Positions 15,834 through 24,172 of a DNA stretch of 64,000 bases are shown here, piece after piece. Below the pieces are notes generated by a model. The model was not told the origin of the DNA and ran no database searches. It saw only the letters and a program-made list of their open reading frames with translations. A program made the translations under genes and the position numbers. The stretch is from a virus: IMG/VR virus record IMGVR_UViG_3300017991_000010, positions 1-64,000 of that record; one strand, 5' to 3'. Positions within the stretch are counted from its first letter, which is position 1; each line of letters begins with the position of its first letter.

Positions 15834-15857
15834 GGTGACACTCCAGCCGATGTCACC
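15834..15857. promoter_or_regulatory. GGTGACA-10-TGTCACC inverted repeat
   Basis: Perfect 7-bp arms with a 10-nt spacer, followed by a further GATGTCAC half-site at 15862-15869. Looks like a dimer binding site with an extra half-site. Confidence 0.5.
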
Positions 15858-15907
15858 GAGCGATGTCACTGCCGGGAGCTGCCGGAGGGTGCCGGATACT
15901 GCCACTG

Positions 15908-15992
15908 GATGGCCCGATTCGTGGCCGGATAGCCTCCTGACGCCCCTCAGAGCTGCCGAATCAGGCCATGATGGCCCGATTCGTGGCCGGAT
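15908..15992. repeat. 23-bp perfect direct repeat
   Basis: GATGGCCCGATTCGTGGCC plus GGAT occurs at 15908-15930 and 15970-15992, 62 bp apart (about six helical turns). Confidence 0.85.
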
Positions 15993-15999
15993 GGACGTT

Positions 16000-16033
16000 A
16001 TTCTGCCCACTGCGCCCCCCTAATGGGCAGAAT
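16000..16033. other. ATTCTGCCCA/TGGGCAGAAT hairpin
   Basis: Perfect 10-bp arms with a 14-nt loop. No T-run. May be an operator or a structured RNA upstream of the 16190 promoter. Confidence 0.55.
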
Positions 16034-16147
16034 ATGATCCATGGGTCACTGGGGACCCGGAAATAGGTGACCAGTGGTCCCTTATTGCTCCCGTGTGCGC
16101 TCCCCTCTGCTACGCCCTCCAGGATGCCGGGGGCCGATCGTTAGTGA

Positions 16148-16183
16148 CCGGCGGTTGACAAAGACCGTCGGCCGCGTTACTCT
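16148..16183 (+). promoter_or_regulatory. Leaderless promoter of 16190 with inverted repeat over the -35 box
   Basis: TTGACA (16155-16160), 17 nt, TACTCT (16178-16183); the ATG at 16190 is 7 nt after the -10 box. CCGGCGGT (16148-16155) and ACCGTCGG (16164-16171) form an imperfect inverted repeat across the -35 box, suggesting a repressor site. Confidence 0.65.
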
Positions 16184-16189
16184 CCTGTC

Positions 16190-16678
16190 ATGCCCGATAT
16201 CTCGCACCCCCCCGCAGCAGACGAGCGCGATGAGTTTGAGGAGGCCCGCGACGAGGCTGGTCTGAGCGTCCCGGCGTTCGTTATGGCCCCCGATGGCCTG
16301 CCCATGCCCGACGTCCCCCACGAGGTGCTCGAGGACGAGTCGCTGCCTCCGACGCTCGAGAACCTGATCTGCCAGGCCTGCCTCAACTACTGCGCCGTGC
16401 TCACGAGCAGCCAGGACCTCGGCGGAGGCCGCCAGCTCCGGCGCTACTGCACCCGGCTCCAGGCCGGCTCGGAGCTGATGGAGCTGACCGAGGCTTGCGT
16501 GTTCGCTTGCGACTACTTCGAGTTGGCCGAGTACAACCCGCTGGGCGTGGACCTGGACGAAGCGCGCGAGATCGTAGCGCGGTCCAGCGTGCTGTTGGAG
16601 GAGGCGCACAGGACGCTAGCCAAGCGCGCCAGCCCCGAAGACGCACGCGAGCCCAGCGACGGGATCGTGGAGCTATAG
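16190..16678 (+). CDS. Hypothetical protein, first gene of leaderless operon
   Basis: 162 residues. It starts at the predicted transcription start with no ribosome site. The N-terminal 50 residues are acidic and proline-rich. The rest is helical, with a CQACLNYC cluster at about residue 64. No family recognised. It opens the block that ends at 22297. Confidence 0.75.
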   Translation: MPDISHPPAADERDEFEEARDEAGLSVPAFVMAPDGLPMPDVPHEVLEDESLPPTLENLICQACLNYCAVLTSSQDLGGGRQLRRYCTRLQAGSELMELTEACVFACDYFELAEYNPLGVDLDEAREIVARSSVLLEEAHRTLAKRASPEDAREPSDGIVEL

Positions 16679-16687
16679 GAGGCAAGA

Positions 16688-17086
16688 GTGAGTAGCGAGG
16701 CGCAGAAGACCCTTCCGATCCCGAACGCCCTAGGCAACCGCGAGCGGTTCGATCGGAGCGACATCATCTATGACTGCCGCGAACGGCTGGTTCGCCAGCT
16801 CGTGTACGCCATCGAAACCGAGGACTCGGACCCGCACCTGGCTGGCGGCACCGTCTACGTCTGTCGCGAGAAAGACGTAGCGACGCTTGAGGAGTTGCTC
16901 CAGTTCCACATGCATCTGGACACGTGGCGCTACTTCCCGGGCTCTGGGACGCTCGGCAGGTACGTGCATGACACGGGACGCTACGTCATGCTCAGCACGC
17001 ACATCACCAGGGGGGACGGAGCCTGTGCGGACCTCTATCTCGACCCCGCGTGGCTGCTCGAGCCGGACGAGGCCGAAGAGGCCTGA
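16688..17086 (+). CDS. Hypothetical protein, GTG start
   Basis: 132 residues from a GTG behind GGAGGCAAGA. Mixed alpha/beta, with a TVYVCREKDVATLEELL segment in the middle and an acidic end. No family recognised. Confidence 0.72.
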   Translation: MSSEAQKTLPIPNALGNRERFDRSDIIYDCRERLVRQLVYAIETEDSDPHLAGGTVYVCREKDVATLEELLQFHMHLDTWRYFPGSGTLGRYVHDTGRYVMLSTHITRGDGACADLYLDPAWLLEPDEAEEA

Positions 17087-17205
17087 TGCTCTACCGCATC
17101 CTAGACGCCATACTCTGCTGGCTCCACACCACGTGGCGCCGGCTCGTGCCCGTGAGGCGTGAGGGCCTGGACGTGCCCCCACCGGAGGAGACCGATGAAG
17201 TTTGA
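17086..17205 (+). CDS. Tiny hypothetical protein
   Basis: 39 residues; ATG overlaps the upstream stop as TGATG. An amphipathic/hydrophobic N-terminus (YRILDAILCWLH) is followed by basic and then acidic residues. It overlaps the next gene, which is typical here for coupled genes. Confidence 0.5.
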   Translation: MLYRILDAILCWLHTTWRRLVPVRREGLDVPPPEETDEV

Positions 17206-17932
17206 CCGGGAGGGCTGGAAGCGCGCCAGCGACTCGAAGGTCCTGAAGCACGTTTACCTCCAGCTGGAGAACATCTTCCTGCGTCACGAGGAGCGTGCCG
17301 ACGCCTCCGGCCCCTTCAACCCCGACTCTGGCCCCATGCGCGATCTGATGTTCATCATCAACGGGCTTCACGAGCGCGCCGACGAGAAGGGCTGGAAGCG
17401 TAGCCTCGAAGAGCGCAGCGCGCTGCTGGTGGGGCGCTGCAACGGGCTGGGACTCATGATCGAGGTGCCCTGCGCTGTGGGCCTTCGCTGGCTGTGGGAG
17501 GGGCACCACTCCGAGCTGGCCGAGGAGATGGCCGGGTACCTCCTGGACGAGGGCGCCGAGGTCCGCGTAGAGAAGTTCGACAGCCCCAGCCACGAGGCCG
17601 CCGCCGTATCGGGTGCAGGGGGACCCTACCGTAGCGCTCCCGAGGAGGCGCCTCGTGAGAGCTGGGAGGGCAACTACCGGCTCGTTGTGCGTGACGTGGA
17701 CACCGAGGACTTCGTCACGATCTTCGAGTGGGAGCGGTACATGCGCAAGGGACGCAAGGGGACGACGGCGGGGCAGTCCTCTCAGTTTGTGCTCCGCGCG
17801 CTGGGGCTAGCTGACTGGCTGGGCCCCCTCGACGACCCGCACCGAACAGACCACGAGTTCTCTCGCTGCTACGAGGAGCGTGATAGCGACGCACTCGGCA
17901 AGTGGCCAGGCCTGGGAGGGTCTACGGAATGA
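17195..17932 (+). CDS. Tandem family protein, copy 1
   Basis: 245 residues; ATG after GGAGGAGACCG. It shares a layout with the next two genes: a segment like HSELAEEMAGYLLDEGAEVRVE, then DVDTEDFVTIFEWERYM, and an end KGSTE-like tail at the ATGA junction. Fold unknown. Copies 2 and 3 add cysteines near the end that this one lacks. Confidence 0.78.
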   Translation: MKFDREGWKRASDSKVLKHVYLQLENIFLRHEERADASGPFNPDSGPMRDLMFIINGLHERADEKGWKRSLEERSALLVGRCNGLGLMIEVPCAVGLRWLWEGHHSELAEEMAGYLLDEGAEVRVEKFDSPSHEAAAVSGAGGPYRSAPEEAPRESWEGNYRLVVRDVDTEDFVTIFEWERYMRKGRKGTTAGQSSQFVLRALGLADWLGPLDDPHRTDHEFSRCYEERDSDALGKWPGLGGSTE

Positions 17933-18549
17933 TCCAGGTCCTGCGAGAGTGGGCGAAGCGGCGCGTGGGCGTCCTGATAGATGCTGCCGTGGACGCGATA
18001 GCAGACCGAGTCGAGCAGCGGCAAGCAGCGCGAGAGGACCCCATCGAGGTCGCGCCTGTAGACGCTTGGGAGCCCTCGCTCGACGAGCGGTGGGAGAGCC
18101 TGAACACGCTGATCGAGGACGAGGAGGGCGTGGAGTTCTACTCGTACGGCACGCACGTGGTCGCTTGGCTGGTCCAGCGGGACAACTACGACTTGGCAGC
18201 TCGTGCAGCGGCGCTTGTCATGGAGGCCGGAGGCGAGGCTCGCGTGGAAAGCGACCACGGCGTCAGCCTACACATGCGCGACACGTCAGAGGACAAGTTC
18301 GAGTTCGTCTGCGGCTGGGACCGTTGCCTATCGGTGCCGGACGTGCAGCGGGAGGGCCAGGAGCCCTACTGGTGGTCGCCCAACGCTCCCGCCGGCCTGC
18401 TAGACGCAGTAGGCATTGTGGAGTACTGCGACCAGTGCCCGAAAGTGGAGGAGGCCGAGGGCAGGTGGGGGACGTTCACCCGCTGCTCAGTGACAGGCCA
18501 GAAGATACAAGACCGCGCTATCTGCACAGAGAAGGGACTGACGGAATGA
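17929..18549 (+). CDS. Tandem family protein, copy 2
   Basis: 206 residues; ATG overlaps the upstream stop. Shares with its neighbours VAWLVQRDNYDLAARAAALV, MEAGGEARVE, and DKFEFVCGWDR. The C-terminus carries CDQCPKVEE and RCSVTGQK and ends ICTEKGLTE, a likely zinc site that copy 3 also has. Confidence 0.78.
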   Translation: MIQVLREWAKRRVGVLIDAAVDAIADRVEQRQAAREDPIEVAPVDAWEPSLDERWESLNTLIEDEEGVEFYSYGTHVVAWLVQRDNYDLAARAAALVMEAGGEARVESDHGVSLHMRDTSEDKFEFVCGWDRCLSVPDVQREGQEPYWWSPNAPAGLLDAVGIVEYCDQCPKVEEAEGRWGTFTRCSVTGQKIQDRAICTEKGLTE

Positions 18550-19346
18550 CCGTGTTTGGATTTGACGACGACAGAGCGATCCTCCCCGAGTTCGAGGCAT
18601 CCTTCGGTTGGATCGAGGACGACGAGGGCGATCCTGAGGTCCCTTGGGCCGAGCTGTCGCCTGGCGAGGCTATGGCACGCATGCGTGATCGGCTAGACGC
18701 CATCTTGCGTCCAGCGCCAGTAACGCTCTGTGGCACGCCTATCGAGCCGGTCGACGATGCCGTCCGGCTGCGCGCAGCAATCGCAAGTCTATCCGAAGAG
18801 CTTCCATGTGGCGTGCGGGACTTCACCCAGCGCTGGGAGCTTCTCGCCCGCGAAATCGAGCACGAGGAGCACATTGACGTCGACCGGCCTGCTGCCTACT
18901 ACGTCGGGTGGCTGATGGACCGAGCGCAGGATGAGATGGCCTGTGAGATGGCACGCCTCGTCCTCGAGAGCGGCGGCATGGCGCGCATCGGGTTCGTGCG
19001 CAGCCCGATGACGGGTGTGGTGGTGATGGGCCTCCAGATGCGCGACCACGACGACACGGAGTTCGAGACCGTGTTCGAGTGGAAGCGCACCTTCGCCCAG
19101 TACCCTTACGAGTTCCAGCGTGAGCGAGACCCCACGCCCTTCTGGCAAGAGCGGGGCGCGCCCCATGAGCTGCTAGCAGCTGTAGGGCTATCCGAGGGGT
19201 GTCGACACTGCCCCCACACGAAGGAGGAGCCGCGCGAGTGGAAGCATAGCGGCGGCTCCGGGACGTACAACGCGACCGTCTGCGCCAAGACGGGGCAAGT
19301 GATCCGCGACTACGCGACGTGCACAGAGAAGGGACCAACGGAATGA
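18546..19346 (+). CDS. Tandem family protein, copy 3
   Basis: 266 residues; ATG overlaps the upstream stop. YYVGWLMDRAQDEMACEMA, VLESGGMARIG and DTEFETVFEWKR align with copies 1 and 2, and the end CRHCPHTKEE...TCTEKGPTE aligns with copy 2. The N-terminal 60 residues are extra. Triplication of a gene of unknown role. Confidence 0.78.
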   Translation: MTVFGFDDDRAILPEFEASFGWIEDDEGDPEVPWAELSPGEAMARMRDRLDAILRPAPVTLCGTPIEPVDDAVRLRAAIASLSEELPCGVRDFTQRWELLAREIEHEEHIDVDRPAAYYVGWLMDRAQDEMACEMARLVLESGGMARIGFVRSPMTGVVVMGLQMRDHDDTEFETVFEWKRTFAQYPYEFQRERDPTPFWQERGAPHELLAAVGLSEGCRHCPHTKEEPREWKHSGGSGTYNATVCAKTGQVIRDYATCTEKGPTE

Positions 19347-19882
19347 CAGAGCCGACCATCGACGACAACGAGCTGCTCACCCTGATCGGTGACATCGAGG
19401 CTGCAGGCAAGCGCGTGAGGGCCGCAGGCAAAGCCGGAGGCAAGGCGGTCAACCTGCCCATGCTGATCGGCGGCGACCTGATCCCGATCCTGCTCCAGCT
19501 GGCCAAGCAGCTGCACGAGCGCGACGCAGACCACGACGAGCGGCTCGAGGCGATCGAGGACGCCCTTGGCTACGCGCTCGAGGACGACGAGCAGGGCCAC
19601 CCCTTCGCGGAGGTCCCGGCCCTCGCGGCGCGTGAGCTGCTCCAGATGCTCCAGAGCGTGCTCGGCAAGGTAGCGGCGCTCAAGGGGGCTCCCGACGAGC
19701 AGCTCCTGTACGAGGTCGCGTCCGTCAAGGACATGGTCGAGCACGTGCTCACCGGCGGCGAGTCTTCGACTCCCCAGGCGCCGCCCGAAGAGCCCGAGCC
19801 TGAGCCAGAGGCTGCTGAGCCCGAGGAGACCAAGCCAGAGCCCGAAGATCCCCAGACGGAGGACACAGATGGCGGGAGCTGA
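19343..19882 (+). CDS. Helical protein with acidic proline-rich tail
   Basis: 179 residues. Residues 1-135 are helical, with a central coiled-coil-like stretch. The last 40 residues are a repeated P/E-rich tail (EEPEPEPEAAEPEE). It overlaps the large coiled-coil gene by 14 nt, so they may form one complex. Confidence 0.75.
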   Translation: MTEPTIDDNELLTLIGDIEAAGKRVRAAGKAGGKAVNLPMLIGGDLIPILLQLAKQLHERDADHDERLEAIEDALGYALEDDEQGHPFAEVPALAARELLQMLQSVLGKVAALKGAPDEQLLYEVASVKDMVEHVLTGGESSTPQAPPEEPEPEPEAAEPEETKPEPEDPQTEDTDGGS

Positions 19883-21659
19883 GACCCTAGTACCAGGCGG
19901 CGATGTCGAGGAGGTCTTCGGCGAAGGCGCCTTCATCAACGACGATGACGAGCTGGATCAGTCCGAGGTAGACGACGAGCCCAGGCACGAGGCGTCTGCC
20001 TCCGAGAAACTCGACAGGGCCATGGCGTCGGTCGAGTGGGAGACGGGCGAGTACCACGCTGAGATCAACCGCAAGCAGCCTAGGCAGTACAAGGGGCAGT
20101 CGTGCGGCGGGCAGGTGGCGCAAGTCGATCACCCGGTCGACGTCGCGTGGATCGCCAAGTACTTCGGCGGCGGGACCTACTCGGTCTCGATCAAGGGTCC
20201 AGGCAAGACGGCCAAGTCGCGCAACATGACGAACGTGATCCACAAGAGCGTGTTCGGCATCGTGATCGCAGGCCCGCCGAAGCTTACGGAGCCCTGGCGC
20301 GGCCCCGGCGACGAGCCCGAGGAGGCCAAGGACTCCGCGCCTGAGGCCGGCGGTAACGGCGTGACGCCTCACGTCCTCGAGAAGTTCGTCGACAACTCCA
20401 TTGAGGAGGGGCGCTGGGCGCGCCGCAAGCTCATGGAAGGCCCCAAGCAGGAGAGCGACACGCGGACGCTGCTCGAGTTCCAGCACAAGCAGGCCGCGCT
20501 CGCCCAGAAGCAGAACAGCGAGCTGATGCAAGCAATGCTCATGGGAGCCCAGCGAGACGACGGCACGGGCGCGATTATCGAGAACATGCGCTCGGCCATG
20601 GACCAAGCCACGCGGGATCACGCCCGCGAGGTGCGCGAGCAGGCGGAGCGCCACCGCGACGAGGTCAACCGCCTCCAGCAGGAGTACTCACGCGAGCGCG
20701 AACAGCAGCGTGACATCCTGGCCAAGGCGCAAGCCGACGCGCGTGACGAGATGGCCCGGCGCGAGCAGGCCGTGCGCGACAACATCGCGAGCCAGATCGT
20801 GTCGGTCAAGGAGAACGCCGAGGCGCGCGAGAAAGCGCTCCAGGACCTGATCGCCGACCTGCGCGAACGCTTGCGCTCTGCCGAGGGCAAGCTCGAGGCG
20901 GCCGGCCGTGCCGAGCAGGACGCACGCTTGAAGGCCGTGGGGCTCGAGGCGACGCTGCAGAACCGGCCCGAGCCGAAGGAGCCGCTGACGCACTTGCAAG
21001 AGTTCATCACGCTCGGCACGGAGGTGTCGAAGCTCACTGGCAACGCGCCTGCCGAGCCCACCGTGATCGACCAGGTCACGGGCATCCTCGCCTCCCCCGC
21101 CGCCTCGCGCGTGGGAGAGGGCATCGCAGGCCTGCTGGGCAACCTCGGCTCCCGACTGGGTGGCGGCGGTGCGGCGGCCCCTCCGCCCCCGAGCGTGGGC
21201 ATGGAGGCTTGGCAGCAGCACGTAGGCGCGGGACAGCAGGTCCAGCAACTGCCCCAACCGCCTGCAGCCCCGCCCAAGCGCCGCCGTCGGCGCGTGAAAG
21301 TGGCCCCGGGCTCGGAGCCAGAGCAAGAGGTCGAGCCCGAGATCCCCGAGGGCGTCGAGCAAGAGCCCCCGGTCGAGCAGCCCAGCGAGTTCGACCCGAA
21401 CCAGGTGCTACAGGCTATCGAGCAGGCGGCGATGGAGGAGATGGACCACGACGTGTTCATCGGCCAGTTCGTCGAGATGCAAGGCGTAGAGCCGGCCATC
21501 GCCGACGCCCAGCTCATGATGCTGGCGAGCGCGCCCGCCGACCAGGTCATCGCCGAGATCGAAGGCGCGCTAGGGCAGATGTCCTCGGGCGCGAGGATGT
21601 ACATCCGACACGTGCGGGCGCACCTGCGCCAGCGCTTTCAGCTACCGGCGGAGGAGTAA
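19869..21659 (+). CDS. Large coiled-coil, probably virion-associated protein
   Basis: 596 residues. The N-terminus is acidic. Residues about 92-115 (WIAKYFGGGTYSVSIKGPG) form a small beta unit. Residues about 200-350 are a long coiled coil. A glycine-rich stretch (about 420-435) and PPPP and RRRRRR blocks follow, then an acidic segment and a helical C-terminus. No Walker motif: GPGKTAKS lacks the flanking strand. Possible scaffold or internal core protein; this is inferred from architecture only. Confidence 0.8.
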   Translation: MAGAETLVPGGDVEEVFGEGAFINDDDELDQSEVDDEPRHEASASEKLDRAMASVEWETGEYHAEINRKQPRQYKGQSCGGQVAQVDHPVDVAWIAKYFGGGTYSVSIKGPGKTAKSRNMTNVIHKSVFGIVIAGPPKLTEPWRGPGDEPEEAKDSAPEAGGNGVTPHVLEKFVDNSIEEGRWARRKLMEGPKQESDTRTLLEFQHKQAALAQKQNSELMQAMLMGAQRDDGTGAIIENMRSAMDQATRDHAREVREQAERHRDEVNRLQQEYSREREQQRDILAKAQADARDEMARREQAVRDNIASQIVSVKENAEAREKALQDLIADLRERLRSAEGKLEAAGRAEQDARLKAVGLEATLQNRPEPKEPLTHLQEFITLGTEVSKLTGNAPAEPTVIDQVTGILASPAASRVGEGIAGLLGNLGSRLGGGGAAAPPPPSVGMEAWQQHVGAGQQVQQLPQPPAAPPKRRRRRVKVAPGSEPEQEVEPEIPEGVEQEPPVEQPSEFDPNQVLQAIEQAAMEEMDHDVFIGQFVEMQGVEPAIADAQLMMLASAPADQVIAEIEGALGQMSSGARMYIRHVRAHLRQRFQLPAEE

Positions 21660-21660
21660 G

Positions 21661-21948
21661 ATGATGGAGTACCGATGTAAGGTCGAGAAGGTGCATGCGC
21701 TTTCGACTGACGTGACCGTGAACGGCGAGGGGACCATCCTGCCCGTGAGGTTTCCTAACGAGGCAGAAGGTGCAGCCTTCTACTTCAGACACGAACCTGG
21801 TGAAGAGGAGACGGCCATTTTGCTTGCTGGCACGCTCCCAGGGCAGCTATCGATAGACGACGTCTTGCGTGTCTTCCGTGCGATGCAGGCGGCCATCCAG
21901 GCGGCGCCCGGCCCAATGCGCGCAGTGTGTGAGCAGAGCGATGGATGA
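21661..21948 (+). CDS. Hypothetical protein
   Basis: 95 residues; start behind GGAGGAGTAAG (a second ATG follows at once). Strand-rich first half, helical second half. It is coupled closely to the coiled-coil gene. Confidence 0.72.
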   Translation: MMEYRCKVEKVHALSTDVTVNGEGTILPVRFPNEAEGAAFYFRHEPGEEETAILLAGTLPGQLSIDDVLRVFRAMQAAIQAAPGPMRAVCEQSDG

Positions 21949-22297
21949 GGAGGGCACTTGGAATGCTCTCGTCTACGCTGTCGGCGAGGCGATCCGGGGC
22001 GAGTTCCCCGACAACTTTCGCATCAACATGAGCGTGGAGCGCGGGGACAGCCACGTGACCTACACTCTAGCTATCGACGGTGACGAGGTCCTGACGAGGT
22101 CTGTGCCTAGGCACGAGGGGTCGATGCCTGATGGTTCTGGCGGCAAGATATCGCGATCGATCAGCGAGGACGGGACGCGCGTGCGGCTGGAGATACGTCC
22201 GTCCCCGAGCCCCGGGCCCCTCGCGCTCCCAGGAATGCACCACGTGGTCGAGATGATCACGCATGCGCTCTTGACACTCACCCGTCCCTCGGGGTAG
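21941..22297 (+). CDS. Hypothetical protein, last gene before terminator
   Basis: 118 residues; overlaps the upstream gene by 8 nt. Alternating beta strands in the middle and a hydrophobic C-terminal helix. No family recognised. Its operon ends at the hairpin at 22351. Confidence 0.7.
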   Translation: MDEEGTWNALVYAVGEAIRGEFPDNFRINMSVERGDSHVTYTLAIDGDEVLTRSVPRHEGSMPDGSGGKISRSISEDGTRVRLEIRPSPSPGPLALPGMHHVVEMITHALLTLTRPSG

Positions 22298-22350
22298 TCT
22301 AATACCATCGGCCAGAGCTTCATAGCTCATCTCGATCTCCTTCTTCCAAC

Positions 22351-22390
22351 GAGGCCCCCCGCTGCCCCGTCTCTCCCGGCGGGGGGCCTC
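22351..22390 (+). terminator. GC-rich hairpin terminator
   Basis: GAGGCCCCCCGC (22351-22362) and GCGGGGGGCCTC (22379-22390) form a perfect 12-bp stem with a 16-nt loop. It lies between the 22297 stop and the 22408 promoter. No T-run, as is common at this GC content. Confidence 0.7.
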
Positions 22391-22407
22391 ACCTCCTTCA
22401 ACCGCCC

Positions 22408-22437
22408 TTGACACGCGCACGTAAGACCTGGTACTAC
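22408..22437 (+). promoter_or_regulatory. Promoter of structural operon
   Basis: TTGACA (22408-22413), 18 nt, TACTAC (22432-22437). Expected start near 22444, giving a leader of about 43 nt with CAGGAG before the ATG at 22487. Confidence 0.6.
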
Positions 22438-22486
22438 TAGAGAGCAGTCTCGTGTACCCGGCCGCCTGCCTGCCAGGAGTCTGTGC

Positions 22487-23017
22487 ATGAGACTAGCGGC
22501 GGTCCCCTCGTACCATACCCAGCGATATCAGGGCACAACCAATACCGTCCGTCACATGGACCAGCTGGCGCGAGGGCCCAGGGGCGAGCGCTCCATGAAG
22601 CTGCGCATGACCGTCGAGGACATCGTCTCCGGCGTCGAGCCACGTGATCGCGTCAGCCAGCTCGCGGCCATCTACGCTTGGTTCAACGATCACTTCCACT
22701 ACATCAACGACCCCGTCGAGGTCGAGCTGGTCAAGGACCCTGAGCGCCTGCTCGAGGAGATCGAGCGCCGCAACGTGGCCATGGGCGACTGCGACGACGC
22801 AGCCACCTTTCTGTTCGCCGCGCCGCGCACCATTGGCATCCCTACCGAGTTCCTTCGGGTTGGCTTCAAGGCCAACGCGCCGATGGGGGGGCGCCTGACG
22901 CACGTGCTCGTGTGCGCCACCGACCAGTACGGCCGGCGCGTTCTCCTGGACCCAGTGGCGGGCAAGCGCGTGCCCAACATGGTTGAGCGCGTCAAACACG
23001 CCGTGAGGGGGTACTGA
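22487..23017 (+). CDS. Transglutaminase-like cysteine protease fold protein
   Basis: 176 residues; ATG behind CAGGAGTCTGTGC. The core GDCDDAATFL (Cys102), LTHVLV (His139) and VLLDPVAGK (Asp155) is the Cys-His-Asp triad of the transglutaminase/papain-like family. Family members cleave or cross-link proteins. As the first gene of the structural operon it could process or cross-link virion proteins. An internal MKLRMTVED at residue 37 is a less likely start. Confidence 0.82.
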   Translation: MRLAAVPSYHTQRYQGTTNTVRHMDQLARGPRGERSMKLRMTVEDIVSGVEPRDRVSQLAAIYAWFNDHFHYINDPVEVELVKDPERLLEEIERRNVAMGDCDDAATFLFAAPRTIGIPTEFLRVGFKANAPMGGRLTHVLVCATDQYGRRVLLDPVAGKRVPNMVERVKHAVRGY

Positions 23018-23928
23018 TGCCCACGCTGCTCCGCACCACTGCTGCGCCCGTCGTCCCCGTCCACAAGCCCGAGAAGGCCGAGGCGCCGCCGGACGTGCGC
23101 CAAGTCCGCAGGCCCAAGGTCACCTCGCGCTTTTCAGTCGCGCCAGTAGTCGCGCCAATCCACAAACTGAAGTCCTCCGCGGCGTTGGCTCCGGTCGCGC
23201 CAGTAACCGCGCCAGTTCAGCGAGCGCCGGCCAAGTCGCCCGACCCGCTGCCGCCGGCGATCACGACGAGGACGGCGCTCATGCGAGCGGCACGCGCCGC
23301 GCGCCCCGCTGCCGCGCCCGACCCGCTCCCGCCTGCGATCAGCGTCCAGGCGCCAGCGCGCAAGATCTTTGCCAGAGAGGAACGAGAGATGGTCCCATTC
23401 ATCAGCCAGACCCCGCCGCGCGAGCAGATGGCCCGTGAGGAGCAGTACGCCACCGAGCGCATGCAGAAGGTCCCGGCCACCCCATTCGTCAGCAAGAAGC
23501 AAGCGGCGGCGGCCAAAGCCGAGCGCGAAACGATGCTCGAGAAGCCGCCGGAGGTCTCCCCGGGCGAGAAGGTCCCGATCGTCGAGGTCGAGAAGGCCGA
23601 CCCGGTCCCCGCTGATGTCACGCCGATCAAACAGCCCGTGTACGTCCCGGCGGCGACGATGACCCCCCGCGAGGTGGCGATGGACGCGGCCCGACAGGCT
23701 GCGGCGCGCGGCGAGGGCCTGTTGCAGCAGCCCGAGGCTCCCGTGCAGCGTCGCGGATTCCAGCTCATGCACCTCTTGCCCTTTGCCCTGGGTGGCCTGG
23801 GCGGCTACCTCGGGCATCGTTACGCCAAGAAGCGAAAAGTGGCGGGCGCGGCCGTAGGGGCCGTTGCCGGTCTTGCGCTCCCAACGATCGTGCTGTACCT
23901 GCTGATGACCATCGGCCACCGGCAGTAG
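23017..23928 (+). CDS. Proline/alanine-rich protein with C-terminal membrane hairpin
   Basis: 303 residues. The first 240 are disordered and rich in P, A, V and K, with repeated blocks such as DPLPPAI (twice). Two hydrophobic helices near the end (about 252-272 and 278-300) flank HRYAKKRK, so the tail forms a membrane hairpin with both ends on one side. The long disordered arm resembles a scaffold-like linker. Overlaps the upstream stop. Confidence 0.8.
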   Translation: MPTLLRTTAAPVVPVHKPEKAEAPPDVRQVRRPKVTSRFSVAPVVAPIHKLKSSAALAPVAPVTAPVQRAPAKSPDPLPPAITTRTALMRAARAARPAAAPDPLPPAISVQAPARKIFAREEREMVPFISQTPPREQMAREEQYATERMQKVPATPFVSKKQAAAAKAERETMLEKPPEVSPGEKVPIVEVEKADPVPADVTPIKQPVYVPAATMTPREVAMDAARQAAARGEGLLQQPEAPVQRRGFQLMHLLPFALGGLGGYLGHRYAKKRKVAGAAVGAVAGLALPTIVLYLLMTIGHRQ

Positions 23929-23943
23929 GAAAGGAACAGAGTC

Positions 23944-24171
23944 ATGAAGAAGCAGTTTGAGCTGGGCATCTTCCAGCCCCACCGCAAGAACGGCCCCAAG
24001 TGCGCCATCTGCTACGAGCCCCTCCAGGGCGGCGAAGAGGCAGAGGGCCCGCCCGAGGAGCCCGCCCCCGTCGTGCAGCAGGCTGGCTTCGGCCTGCCGA
24101 GCTGGTCGGTTTGGATCGCCCTGGGCATCGCCGGCTACTTCGGCCTGAAGCACTTCAAGGTGATCAAGTAG
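23944..24171 (+). CDS. Tail-anchored protein with CxxC and LPSW motif
   Basis: 75 residues; start behind GGAAAGGAACAGAGTC. CAIC (residues about 20-23) could bind metal. LPSWSVWIALGIAGYFGL then forms a membrane helix that ends in KHFKVIK. The LPSW motif before the helix recurs in the 24868 and 35294 products. No N-terminal signal peptide. Confidence 0.75.
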   Translation: MKKQFELGIFQPHRKNGPKCAICYEPLQGGEEAEGPPEEPAPVVQQAGFGLPSWSVWIALGIAGYFGLKHFKVIK

Positions 24172-24172
24172 C

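Larger units (their letters stand above)
15602..16189. promoter_or_regulatory. Gene-free, repeat-rich control region
   Basis: 588 nt without a convincing gene. It separates the minus block (to 15601) from the plus block (from 16190). It holds three degenerate 13-mer repeats, a TTGACAC/GTGTCAA inverted repeat, a GGTGACA/TGTCACC inverted repeat, a 23-bp direct repeat and an ATTCTGCCCA/TGGGCAGAAT hairpin, ending in the promoter of 16190. It could be a second origin, a partition site or a multi-operator switch. The parts are listed separately. Confidence 0.6.

Noticed and set aside
20195-20225. GPGKTAKS in the large coiled-coil protein as a Walker A motif
   Set aside because: No hydrophobic strand before it, no Walker B after it, and the flanking residues are basic and polar.
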